From Beroe ovata (Eukaryota; Ctenophora; Nuda; Beroida; Beroidae), in the NCBI GenBank assembly GCA_946803715.1, contig CAMPET010000018.1, positions 111,209-175,208 of the forward strand: 64,000 bases of DNA. Reading direction: 5' to 3'. Made by a program: the position numbers and the translations under genes. The notes below the pieces were generated by a model. The model saw nothing but the letters and a program-made list of their open reading frames with translations. It made no database searches and had not been told where the DNA came from. Below are positions 43,501-52,550 of this stretch, piece after piece. Position 1 is the first letter of the stretch; the number at the start of each line of letters is the position of its first letter.

Positions 43501-43533
43501 TTTGATGCGCTAACAGCTTTGCTCATGACTTAG
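34539..43533 (+). CDS. CDC45: CDC45 replication factor, one exon interrupted by an LTR retrotransposon
   Basis: Exons 34539-34586, 34697-34849, 35024-35197, 35277-35445, 35568-35790, then 35970-36122 continued at 42447-42516, then 42597-42798, 42906-43015, 43107-43251 and 43337-43533. Without the insertion they give 547 residues (human CDC45 is 566). Signatures: [20 protein letters not shown] (DHH-like fold), [11 protein letters not shown], an acidic region DDSDDEDGP followed by [75 protein letters not shown], and the C-terminal [19 protein letters not shown]45 joins MCM2-7 and GINS in the CMG helicase. The insertion falls inside the codon after GLP, flanked by a 5-bp duplication. A misassembled partial copy lies at 36330-37199. 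Confidence 0.93.
36123..36282 (+). mobile_element. 5' LTR of a Ty3/gypsy-type retrotransposon in CDC45
   Basis: 160 bp beginning TGTGATGG and ending CTATAACA (TG...CA), with a second copy at 42282-42441. The target duplication CCTCT is at 36118-36122. The next bases, TGGTGTCAGGAGTGGG, look like a primer-binding site. The assembly leaves the element at the single n at 36329. Confidence 0.92.
36330..38461 (+). repeat. Allelic or duplicated copy of CDC45 3' end and MAD2 5' end (probable misassembly)
   Basis: This block is nearly identical to 42660-44797 and is bounded by single ambiguous bases at 36329 and 38462. It contains CDC45 exon 7 (from FTNKFCAAD), exons 8-10 ending at 37199, the shared TGACACCAC array (37340-37690), and the first two MAD2 exons (38006-38084 and 38186-38332). 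There are scattered substitutions, one of them changing Ile to Ser in CDC45 exon 8 (FSC against FIC). This is what a second haplotype would show. As placed it interrupts the retrotransposon, which is not credible as a real order. Confidence 0.85.
37340..37690 (+). repeat. GCTGACACCACT array downstream of CDC45 (first copy)
   Basis: Irregular tandem units with CGCTGACACCACTTTATAAC and TTCGTCACACCGCTGACACC. The same array appears at 43680-44030 in the other copy. The core is shared with the repeats at 2335-2860 and 15640-16190. Confidence 0.75.
38650..39580 (+). repeat. Satellite array, unit about 145 bp
   Basis: Six or so units, each with CTCATATCTCGGGAACCGAA, CTTAATTTTGACAGCATATG, GTGTGTATTAGGCAATGCCG and ATTAGTTAATTGACCAATTA. 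The leftmost units are most diverged, as expected at the edge of an array. Confidence 0.85.
39606..40100. mobile_element. Non-autonomous inverted-repeat element, 495 bp with 103-bp TIRs
   Basis: Left arm 39606-39708 and right arm 39998-40100 are reverse complements, starting TATTATATCCAAAAACAATT and reaching CCCGTCCGTGGCGGTG. The centre has no transposase-like frame, so it is a MITE-like or foldback element moved in trans. Confidence 0.85.
40142..40281 (+). CDS. Possible orphan exon
   Basis: Bounded by CCCGCAG and AGGTAACT, the open frame reads [20 protein letters not shown] and continues to [12 protein letters not shown]. Composition and splice sites look exon-like, but I recognise no family and no partner exon is nearby. 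It may belong to a gene whose other parts are elsewhere in the genome. Confidence 0.25.
40430..40801 (-). mobile_element. Non-LTR retrotransposon (LINE) 3' remnant
   Basis: Minus-strand frame of about 113 residues with [18 protein letters not shown] and [12 protein letters not shown], the conserved C-terminus of jockey/CR1-type reverse transcriptase ORFs. The upstream catalytic part is lost in the N gap at 40802-40893. Confidence 0.75.
40802..40893. other. Assembly gap (N)
   Basis: 92 N bases inside the retrotransposon interval. Gag, protease, reverse transcriptase and RNase H of the LTR element are probably missing here or misplaced. Confidence 0.99.
40894..42099 (+). mobile_element. Partial pol of the LTR retrotransposon: integrase region
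   Basis: The frame is open from the gap edge to TGA at 42097-42099. It contains the H2C2 integrase zinc finger (HAGH then CEACLL), the spacer VVYWPG, and a DDE core: Asp in DVACDFYEY, Asp in FSDGD, Glu in MVENSVKH. A basic C-terminal domain follows ([20 protein letters not shown]). The order fits Ty3/gypsy integrases. The 5' part is absent at the gap, so the reading here is a fragment. The frame itself has no stop, suggesting a fairly young insertion. Confidence 0.9.
42282..42441 (+). mobile_element. 3' LTR of the retrotransposon in CDC45
   Basis: 160 bp, essentially identical to 36123-36282. A polypurine tract, AAAGAAGGGAGA, lies directly before it. The target duplication CCTCT follows at 42442-42446. 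Near-identity of the two LTRs indicates recent integration. Confidence 0.93.
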
Positions 43534-43679
43534 TTATAGTTCAGGAATGTCTTTCAGAAGATGGGATTTCTTGGATTTCACAATATTGTGTATGTTATGC
43601 AAGCCGCTAGGGATTGTTCACAATTATAACGTGCTCGAGATTTCGGAATTGGTTTCGCTTCCAGTGCTTCGTCATTCCG

Positions 43680-44030
43680 TACCGCTGACACCACTTCATA
43701 ACATTCCCATAATTCTATGACGAATACATCACTCTTCGTCAGACCGCTGACACCACTTTATAACATTCCAGGACGCTGACACCACTTTATAACTTTCCAT
43801 TACGTGAACACTACTCTACGTCACTGCGCATCGCTGACACCACTACATAAAATTCCATTCCGTATACACCGTATACACCAGTACCACTGACACCACATTT
43901 TATGACGAATACACTACTATACGTCACTGCGAACTACTGACACCACTTCAATGCATAACATATGCATCACTCTTCGTCACACCGCTGACACCACTCCATA
44001 ACACCCATACATATCATTACATATGTCACT
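43680..44030 (+). repeat. GCTGACACCACT array downstream of CDC45 (second copy)
   Basis: Same array as 37340-37690 in the spacer between CDC45 and MAD2, again with TTCGTCAGACCGCTGACACC units. Confidence 0.75.
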
Positions 44031-44339
44031 TTCGTCCTCGGCTGATAACGTAACATGTGAACGATCCCTTGCTTGAGAATGAGATGTGTGAAGTGTTACT
44101 GTGAATATTTATTGCATATTTATGCTAGATATGGTAAAGTTATATTGTACAAAAGATAAACAGATATTTGATAAGAGTTATACATCCCATTGTATAAGAT
44201 ATCATAATAAAATCCTACACAATTCTTGTGTTTTTTCAAATTATCATTATGCAAACATTCACCATATGTGATTGAATATGATGTTCGTTACGAAATACTG
44301 TTTCTTACCTTACCAACTCTTCCCATTCTTTAGTCTATC

Positions 44340-45850
44340 ATGGCTTCGTGTACAGAACAAGCCACTGAATCAGCTATTTCATTGAAAGGAAGCACAAAGA
44401 TGGTCTCAGAATTCTTCTGTTAGTATTGCAGGAACCTTATTCCTTTAGTTTGCAACTTTTCTTATCTCAGAATTTTCCAGCAATTTTATGATTTCAACCC
44501 CATTGAGATGACATTTCAGACTACGCTATCAACAGTATTCTGTATCAACGCGGCATATACCCGTCGGAAAAGTTCGACTTTACCACGAAATATAACCTGA
44601 AAATCGTGGAAACATGTGACGATCAACTGAAGGAGTACCTCAACACAGTTCTCACACAGTTAGAAGGTACTGAGGTGATATCGAATGAAAACTGTGTCAA
44701 ATGCTTATATCTCTGTGCTCGTTCAGTGACTTTACGTAGCGCGCTGGATATAAAGACAAATCCTCTTGGTAACACACTATTTTTCTGCGCAATTCCCGCT
44801 CATAATTCGACGCGATATGATATCGATCATATCGGTCGATAGCCGCGCGCGTATGTTGATCATGATTTAATTGATTCGGAACCGGAAGCTTTCGAAAATC
44901 TTACGAGTGTCAGAAATTCATTTCGGACCATCCTTGCAACGTTGCAGTCGAATTCGACATTGACAACTTTCTTTATTTTACTGGGTAAGCTCTCGAACAA
45001 TGAACAGTGCGCGGCATTCTGAATCTGAAATACCGTCATCGGTTTTCTGTGAAAGATCATCAAATAGGGTGCAGATTTGTGATACGTCTCATTGATCATC
45101 AGTATCACACTATTACTGTCCCATGGGACGCCATGACTTGGAAACATAGAATTCCATTAATGTTTTCGTCGCATTTTATTTAAATTTTGATCATTTATTT
45201 TATGCTCAAATCAATCCTTATCCAGGTTGGTTGAATGAGGTTAACGTGCAGAAGCTAGTTCTAGTTATGCAGGATTTGGAATCTAAAGCAAATGTTGAAC
45301 GATGGTCATTTGATGTGGCTTGTGACAAGTCCATAACCGTCGAACCAGAGTGAGGGATTATGAAATGCGAATTTCTGTGTACAAAATAATTGTCATTTCA
45401 TGGACCCCTTAGGTCATACACTGTCATTCATATGACCATCATGTCCATATGGTTTCAGTATGACACGACCTGCAAATATCAAACAGATACAGCGAGGTAT
45501 ACAAGACGTTATCAGACAAGTGGTATCCAGTGTGACGTTCCTACCGGTCTTGGAAAATCCATGTGAGTACAGAGTACTCGTTATATTTCAAATTAATCGT
45601 GGGATATTTCGTATCCAGATCATTTTACAAATCATGAAGAGTGAACACGTGACTAATGATCATATACTACACTATTCCCACCACAGGTTCATTTGATCTC
45701 CTCGTGTACTGTGACCAAGATGTTGAAACGCCCACTGGCTGGGACGAAACCACAGGGAAATTGGTATTAGATAGCGAGGACTTGAAACTGAAGAGTTTCA
45801 CTACTTCCATACACAGTGTTACCCCAACCATATCCTACAGAATCTCGTAA
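44340..45850 (+). CDS. MAD2L1: MAD2 spindle checkpoint protein (HORMA domain)
   Basis: Five exons, 44340-44418, 44520-44666, 45226-45349, 45459-45562 and 45687-45850, join in phase to 205 residues, the same length as human MAD2L1. Matching segments: [99 protein letters not shown] and the safety-belt end LKSFTTSIHSVTPTISYRI. MAD2 changes between open and closed HORMA conformations, binds MAD1 at kinetochores and inhibits CDC20-APC/C. It lies 0.8 kb after CDC45 on the same strand, with separate expression expected. Its first two exons are also present in the misassembled block (38006-38332). Confidence 0.97.
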
Positions 45851-46066
45851 CTCCTTCCATTTTTTGTCGCCGATTTGAACTGCAAAAATCCTCCCCAACC
45901 CCAATTGACGTGATTTGGTGCCATGTCTTCTTTCTTCACTTCGTGGCTTTATTATTCTTAGGCATTTCTTTACTTATATCAAAGTTTGCAACTCTTTCAC
46001 ATATGTATCTGGTATACTCTCCTGACGAGACTATAGAGGGAAGCAGCAGTTTGCAGCTGGTGTATA

Positions 46067-46222
46067 GAGAACGGTATTCTTAGGGAGGGATCCCAAATCA
46101 ATTTGATCACGTCTAGTGTTTCTTAATTTTCATTGGTTGTACCTGAGTCCTCATTGGTCAATTGCTGTCACGTGACTGAAAAAGTTTGGGACCCCTCCCC
46201 AGTCCCCAAGAATAACATTCTC
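46067..46222. mobile_element. MITE with imperfect TIRs, 156 bp
   Basis: Left end GAGAACGGTATTCTTAGGGA, right end complement GAGAATGTTATTCTTGGGGA. The body includes GTCACGTGACTGAAAAAGTT and CATTGGTTGTACC. A diverged copy in the opposite orientation is at 17120-17240. Confidence 0.75.
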
Positions 46223-46715
46223 CATTGAAATTTGTATATTTTGATGTGACTATTTGACATTTCCACTAGTAAAGAATCCGATATTTCACTACCTATGAGC
46301 ACCTTGATGATTGAGCTCATCAAATTGGACGTGACCGAACAACGCGCGCGCACTTATCTAATCTGCTAACGAGGTACGTGGCCTGGATATATACGCACGT
46401 GACGCGCATGCATTTGTCTACATCTGTTTTCGCGCGTGCCACAAAAGTATGGAAATTGAAACTGTGGGGCAGGAGAGTGTCCACTCTGTTTTGGAATACA
46501 TGCGTTGTTTTTGACAGAGCAACGACTCTATTTGAATAGAATGACCATTTAACACTGTTAAGAGACGTAATTCAATGCACTACTTAGTCCCGATATTGAT
46601 TGTTAATTATCAGATCAATACTAACCATGCATGTTATTGTATCCGGTTTCACTGTATCATCTATTGGGAACATGAACATCTATTGGTTACATGACCACTG
46701 TTTCCTACTCTTCCA

Positions 46716-46911
46716 GTGTATTGATGTGTTTGACATGTCTATGGACAACGAGGAACGACTCAACACCAATTTTCAGTACAGGATAGCTGTAGTCTGTGAA
46801 TATATTAGATCATCAGCAGCTAATCCCATTCATTGCTCCAGTTTACACTCCGACCACATCATGTGCATAAATGCACGGCTAACATACTTAACTGAGGGAA
46901 GTGTAGGTTAA
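46716..46911 (+). CDS. Possible orphan exon after MAD2
   Basis: Follows a good acceptor (TACTCTTCCAG) and reads CIDVFDMSMDNEERLNTNFQ to the stop after LTYLTEGSVG. No family recognised and no joining exon found. It may be a random open frame. Confidence 0.2.
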
Positions 46912-47088
46912 TAGAATTCAGACTCGCCATTCTGCCATTGTGTAGAGCATCAAATACATGCATGAATACGTACCTATTTGTTTGCCGCATTATTATACTC
47001 GTACACTACCTTATTGTTCAAACACCCAGCGAGTATATTGTATTTCAATGAGAAGTACGAAGATAACCAATTAACGACGTCTATACTA

Positions 47089-47985
47089 CAGGGTGTGTCA
47101 AAAAAAAGTGGACAAAAGTAAACGTCCATATCTCAGCTTCTGTTCGGAGTTTCCGGATGAAATTTGGAGGTGTGGTAGGTATCGGTAATAAGTTTTTGCA
47201 AAAAAATTTTCAAGTCCCTAGCTCGAAAAATGTGGATTTTCCGTTTCTGAGCCTCAAAAACGTTAGCTCTCAACGGGGTCATGTAGGCCAAATATTGCCC
47301 GTAATATCCTGAAAATTTCATCGAGTTTGCTCAAAAAAAGGCAGAGATATACGCATTTATGTAACACAAAATAGCGAAAAAACAAGCAGCAACACAGTTC
47401 CTATAGTACACTGTGACACGCAACACCGTGTGTGTGTGTAAGTGTAAAGTGTAAACAATATCCCATATTCAAATTGATGTTCTCAAATAATGTAGGCTGA
47501 TCACCCAAATGCGTGTAGCAATTGATAATGTACCGAATGTGTGGTCAATCAATAACAGGCGTCACTGAGGCGGGTGTGTATATCAATTTGAATGTGTGCT
47601 CTATATGTAGCGATATTGTTTACACTTACACACACGCACGGTGTTGCGTGTCACTGTGTACTACTGTGTATAGGAACTCTGCTGCTGTTTGTTTTTTCGC
47701 TATTTTGTGTTACATAAATGCGTATATCTCTGCCGTTTTTTGAGCAAACTCGATGAACTTTTCAGGATATTACGGGCAATATTTGGCCCACATGACCCCG
47801 TTGAGAGCTAACGTTTTTGGGGCTCAGAAACGGAAAATCCACATTTTTCGAGTTAGGGACTTGAATTTTTTTTTGCAAAAACTTATTACCGATACCTACC
47901 ACACCTCCAAATTTCATCCGGAAACTCCAAACAGAAGCTGAGATATAGACGTTTACTTTTGTCCACTTTTTTTTGACACACCCTG
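47089..47985. mobile_element. Mariner-type foldback element, 897 bp, TA target duplication
   Basis: Terminal sequence CAGGGTGTGTCAAAAAAAAG at the left and its complement at the right, flanked by TA on both sides (47087-47088 and 47986-47987), as for Tc1/mariner insertions. The two arms, each nearly 400 bp, pair along most of their length (for example GGAGGTGTGGTAGGTATCGG against its complement), leaving only about 100 bp in the centre. No transposase frame exists, so it is non-autonomous. Confidence 0.9.
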
Positions 47986-48322
47986 TATAATATTTGAACT
48001 ATGATTGTGAACAATATCAAAACACATACACTTCCATACATCAAGAAAATATCCTCCTCTGTCAAATGAGGTTTGGGAAATTCCAATCATACCGAGGAAG
48101 CAACGTAGTGTTTGATAGTGACTTAGGATTAGTATGCATCAGGAACTACAGCAAAAAGTGATGCACACACAATTCCCAATACCACCAGCTCACTTCATAG
48201 CTTACTATACTATACAGTGTTCAAGAAATAAAATATGGAAATTGATATCATTAATGGAAGTTTTTCGTTACAAAACAATAATTTGTTTTGCTAATCCCAA
48301 TTATTGCAAACACTGACTATAA

Positions 48323-49564
48323 TTACAGTTCAGTTTTCTCCGAGAGTAGTTTCTCTATGTCTGCTACCAGTTCGCTGGGTGAGACATTTGGCCCGTATCT
48401 CCAGAATGGGGCACCCTTCCTGTCACACAGGAACTTTGTGAAGTTCCACATGTTACGAGTGTTTGTCAGAGATCCAGGGAGGGATTTCTTCAACCACTGC
48501 GGAGTTAGGGGGATATGTTAAGCAATTCTATCATATTTGAGATATTGTTTTTTCATATCTGGGTTTAGGGAAACCTTTTTCCGTATCTTAAACACTATAA
48601 AGATTTTGTTTGGATTACGTAGATGGTTATATGAGTATATGACACCCGAAAAATATTGTTGTTTCTGGACTCCGTAGTTTTGTATGTGTAATGTGTGGTG
48701 CAAAATGAATATCAAAACATTTCACATGGCGAAATGCAATAAATGTGTCAAATAAAGGTTCATCTCATCTCGAAACTATATTCCAATGATCCGACGTGTG
48801 ACTTGTGATACAGAGATACCAAGAGAAGATGCTGTGCGTCATGTTTCACTTACCTTATATAGCGGTATCGTCTCCTCTCCTACGAGCTTCACTTTGTCGA
48901 AAATATCAAATGTCACTCCATAATTTTTCACGAAACTCAGGATATCTTCTGGTGTACCAGGTTCCTTTAATAGCATAATGGAGAGGAAGTCGACATGAAG
49001 TAGGAAACGATCAATGATCATCCAAAACCCCAGATTAACCAGAAACTAAACATCATCGAATTCTAGGTTCCACGTTTTCCTCCATTCTTGGTAGTGAAGC
49101 TGCACAGGATTATTCGTACCTGTCTAGCAAACTGGTTGCAGGGGAATGCCAGTATCCGGAGACCCTTACTGTGATATGCATTATGAAGTTGCTGTAGTTC
49201 CCTGTAGTTCACGTCTGCCAATCCTCATCCTGATGCCACGTTCACAATCAGAGTGACGTTCCCTCTGCAAAGTTATTTTGGATAAACTCCTTTTGAGTAT
49301 ATCAAAGAAAATGATTAGGATAATACATGAAAATTGGGCTTGTATTTTCAACCTGTATTTCGAAAAAGACTGACTCTTCTGATGTATGTCTAACGCTCCA
49401 AAGTCAAATACAGTCGGATCCTGTAGATCAAAGGTTGCACGAAAACATAGTAATGAGTAGGATAATCATTTTCCCGTAAGAACGGTTTATCAATAATCGA
49501 TTGATACCTGGTTGGGAAGAAAAGTAGATATGGCCGACATCAGCCATACCCAAAACGCCTGCAT
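48323..49564 (-). CDS. GPX: Glutathione peroxidase A, selenoprotein with signal peptide
   Basis: Exons 49564-49508, 49420-49353, 49264-49120, 48964-48854 and 48496-48323; 184 codons. Codon 55 is TGA (49227-49225) in the context [18 protein letters not shown], exactly where GPX proteins have selenocysteine. The frame stays open afterwards and keeps the family motifs [11 protein letters not shown] (active-site Gln), [12 protein letters not shown] and WNFTKFL (active-site Trp and Asn), so TGA is read as Sec, not stop. The start [13 protein letters not shown] is a signal peptide, implying a secreted enzyme reducing hydroperoxides with thiols. The exon 4 acceptor is TTAAAG, weaker than usual. A SECIS element is required in the 3' UTR (below 48323) but I could not identify it with confidence. 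Confidence 0.9.
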
Positions 49565-49689
49565 GGCCGAGCTTGACTTCACAAACTCGACAGCAAAAGA
49601 GGAATTCAACGCATCCAAAAACAGCAGTTTTTAGAAATGACCAGATTCGAGGCCTGATTTCGTAGTATACCTATCTGAAACACGAGTTT

Positions 49690-50280
49690 TATCTCTTCGT
49701 GTTATCACTGGTCATTAAACACCAGAGATTGCAATCGTTTCAAGTTTCTAACACGATTACCGATTTCCCAGTTAAGAATTAAACCCATATCACAATTCTC
49801 AGTGCGAAAGTTTGATCAATTTGTCTGGAAGAGATATCTGCAGACATTCACAATCACATCCGGATTAATTTGGTTTTAAACAAGAAATGAAACGCTTGAT
49901 TTTCAACATCAGAAAAAGGAATTTCCACATCATAAAGTATCCGCCTATCAGGTTGAAGATAGCTTAGTCATCCAAGAAACACCTTATTCTGAAAGGTGAT
50001 CAGTAGAAAGAGTCAAGGACAACTACGAAACCTTACTCTAACCACGTAACACCACATTTTTGTCAAGCTCGATTCGAGCAAATAGTTCCTTCACAATACA
50101 GCAATACGTAACAATTTCAATCATTAAAAAGGGAATCATACCAATATAACCTCTGATTTCCAAATCAAAGGATCAGCCGTCAGGTGTTTTGAGGTCAGAT
50201 TTGTGAAATCAAAACACCGAAACGATGTTCCGTGACGTCATTACGATGATCAATATGACGTCATCACTCTGCCAATGACA
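49690..50280. other. Spacer between GPX A and B with a duplicated block
   Basis: About 590 bp holding the presumed promoter of GPX A and the 3' UTR of GPX B. It contains a 195-bp block (49867-50065) also found at 52208-52400. No other gene seen. Confidence 0.6.
49867..50065. repeat. Duplicated 195-bp block, copy 1
   Basis: Shares ATTTTCAACATCAGAAAAAG, CATAAAGTATCCGCCTATCA and CCTTATTCTGAAAGGTGATC with 52208-52400, with only a few differences. Both copies lie downstream of a GPX stop codon (B and C), 150-220 bases away, as expected if each tandem duplication unit included the 3' flank. Confidence 0.85.
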
Positions 50281-50284
50281 TGGC

Positions 50285-51517
50285 CTAAGCCTCTGGTTTC
50301 TGAGCCAGGAGCTGCTCGATGTGGGGAATGAGCAGGTTGGGCTCATCATGAGGACCAAGTCTCTTGATTGGTTTACCGTTCCTGTCTGAGAGGAACTTGG
50401 TGAAGTTCCACTTGATGGAGTTGGTGAGGAAACCAGGGAGCTTGTCTTTCAGCCACTGAGGACATCATGTGTTTGATAAGGATTACCTATATGTTTTCAA
50501 TCTGTATGTAGATAGTTGATATCTCTTAATGTTAATGAGTTAAGATTAAAAGAGATGTTGAATGGGAATGTCATACAAGGGGGGGGGAGGCATTAGCTCA
50601 TTAAGTAACTATAATTGTAATTAGCGAGTCTAACCTTAAAGAGCGGGATAGCATTGCCACCATTGACATCAATCTTGTCAAACATGTCAAATGTCACACC
50701 GAATTGCTTGATAAACTCCAGGATTTCCTCATTTGTACCGGGCTCCTGACATTTGGATGTAACGGTTACTATGGTAACACACGACTCGTAGTCTCGAACT
50801 GTAATAGATCAATTGAATCATCTGTTACCTGGTGTGCAAATTGGTTGCACGGGAATGCCAGTATCCGAAGTCCCTGTTCATAGTATTTGTCGTTGAGTGC
50901 CTGTAGTTGTTTGTAGTTGATTGGGGTGAGCGATCAGTAAGATGCCACGTTTACCACTACCGTGACATTACCCCTGGAGTGCAAGAGAGGGTCAGGATGT
51001 TCCCACATACACAGAGTGGAATAGGGAAACGTCTGCAGTGTGTACTGATCAGTGATCATTAGATTGGACCAGTTAATGATGGAAAGTTAATGATGGATCA
51101 AAAACCTGGAAAGAACCCATCTTTGTAGATTTGAAAGCTAAACCAGTTGGCAGTTGTTCGTTATCTTTCTCTTACCTGTATTTAGAGAGGAACTGGTTCT
51201 GTTTGTAGATATCTACTGCTTGGAAATCAAACACACTCGTATACTGAAACAAACGGATATTACACGGCAGCTAAACAATGAAATTGCCACCAGGTACATA
51301 CTCTAGTCTTGGTTTGGTTGCTCAAAATGATACCTATTGTTGCGATCAGAACCCATTGTTGTTGGCAGCCCATTGTAAGCACAGGAATACAATAGTAGCA
51401 TAGCTACTCCTATGTTTACAATATGCTTCTAGCAACAATAGGTCCTGCTTGCTTACTTACCGAGTTGGTCAGCAAGTCTGAGGCTGCTGCGAGCAACCAC
51501 ACTAGCAAGGCTTGCAT
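50285..51517 (-). CDS. GPX: Glutathione peroxidase B, selenoprotein with signal peptide
   Basis: Exons 51517-51461, 51243-51176, 50973-50829, 50745-50635 and 50455-50285; 183 codons. Codon 55 is TGA (50936-50934) in [18 protein letters not shown]. Downstream motifs are intact: [35 protein letters not shown] and [20 protein letters not shown]. The signal peptide is [13 protein letters not shown]. Exons 1-4 have exactly the sizes of GPX A (57, 68, 145, 111), proving tandem duplication. The last residue before Sec is Tyr, where relatives have Gln or Gly. The 3' UTR has an inverted repeat around GTGATGACGTCAT and ATGACGTCAC, not clearly a SECIS. Confidence 0.92.
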
Positions 51518-52207
51518 AACGACAAGCTAAGAATGGGAAGTAACAAACTTAGTGATACACCCGCAGTTTACACTACCTTATCATGTTACCTAAGATAAGA
51601 GTTATCACTCCCTGCTATCACGAGTTTATGTGTTTATTAGAATGTGCATTGTGCGTCACGGAAAATTTCATTTCCAGCATTGTAGATAACCAGGGTAATC
51701 ACTCCACAGATCTTAGCTAATGAATAGAACTGATGAGATGACCAATGATAATGCTAGAAATTAAGTTTAAGTAGCCTCCAGAGTTGGGTTAAGTCACAAG
51801 GTTCCTTTTTAAAACTTCTTGTTGTTTGGCAAGACTAATCCGAAGGAGGTCTATACAATATACACCATGGCTCCGAACCTCCTAGCGGTAATTAGTGAGA
51901 TTATAAAACGAACGGTGTCGTTATCTGCTTGGTTTCAACAGAATGAGAAGTATTCTCGTGACGGTGGTTTCCATGGTTACGATTTATATCACATGGCAAC
52001 ACACATGTGCTTATCACAATGGTTCTGTCTCCTGATGGCATGGAAACGACTGGCCATTTCTCAGAAATGTGAGAAATCAGCTGTTATTTGTCCGAGCCGT
52101 AAACCTATCCCATCAGCTGATAATCTGGAATAAGCCAAGCTAGACTCGTTCCAAGATAGCAGAGCCAGCAACGTGCTCACATACAAACTCCTGCATATAT
52201 ATCAAAT

Positions 52208-52400
52208 CATAATGAAGAAATGAAACACGCGATTTTCAACATCAGAAAAAGGAAGTTTCCACATCATAAAGTATCCGCCTATCAGGTTGAAGATAGTTTA
52301 GTCATACAAGAAACACCTTATTCTGAAAGGTGATCAGTAGAAAGAGTGAAGCACAACTACGAAACCTTACTCTAACCACGTCACACCACATTTTTGTTGC
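52208..52400. repeat. Duplicated 195-bp block, copy 2
   Basis: Partner of 49867-50065, placed 151 bases beyond the GPX C stop codon in the direction of transcription. Confidence 0.85.
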
Positions 52401-52550
52401 ATTAAGCACATATAAAGAGTCCATAAATAAATTAATCATGATAGAAAACATTTACTTACAAAAGTCAAAGTCGTTTTGAAACTATAATTGACAATTGTCG
52501 TAAATAGTATAATTCATACGACCAGTTTGTAGAAGCTAAGAACTGTCAGC

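Noticed and set aside
50150-50284. Inverted repeat with ATGA in the GPX B 3' UTR as a SECIS
   Set aside because: The ATGA and the opposing GA do not fall at the base of one stem, and stem pairing next to the candidate AA loop is weak. A real SECIS may still exist nearby.
51819-52133. Plus-strand 104-codon frame between GPX B and C
   Set aside because: No family similarity, no splice context, and it lies in a spacer that includes GPX regulatory sequence.
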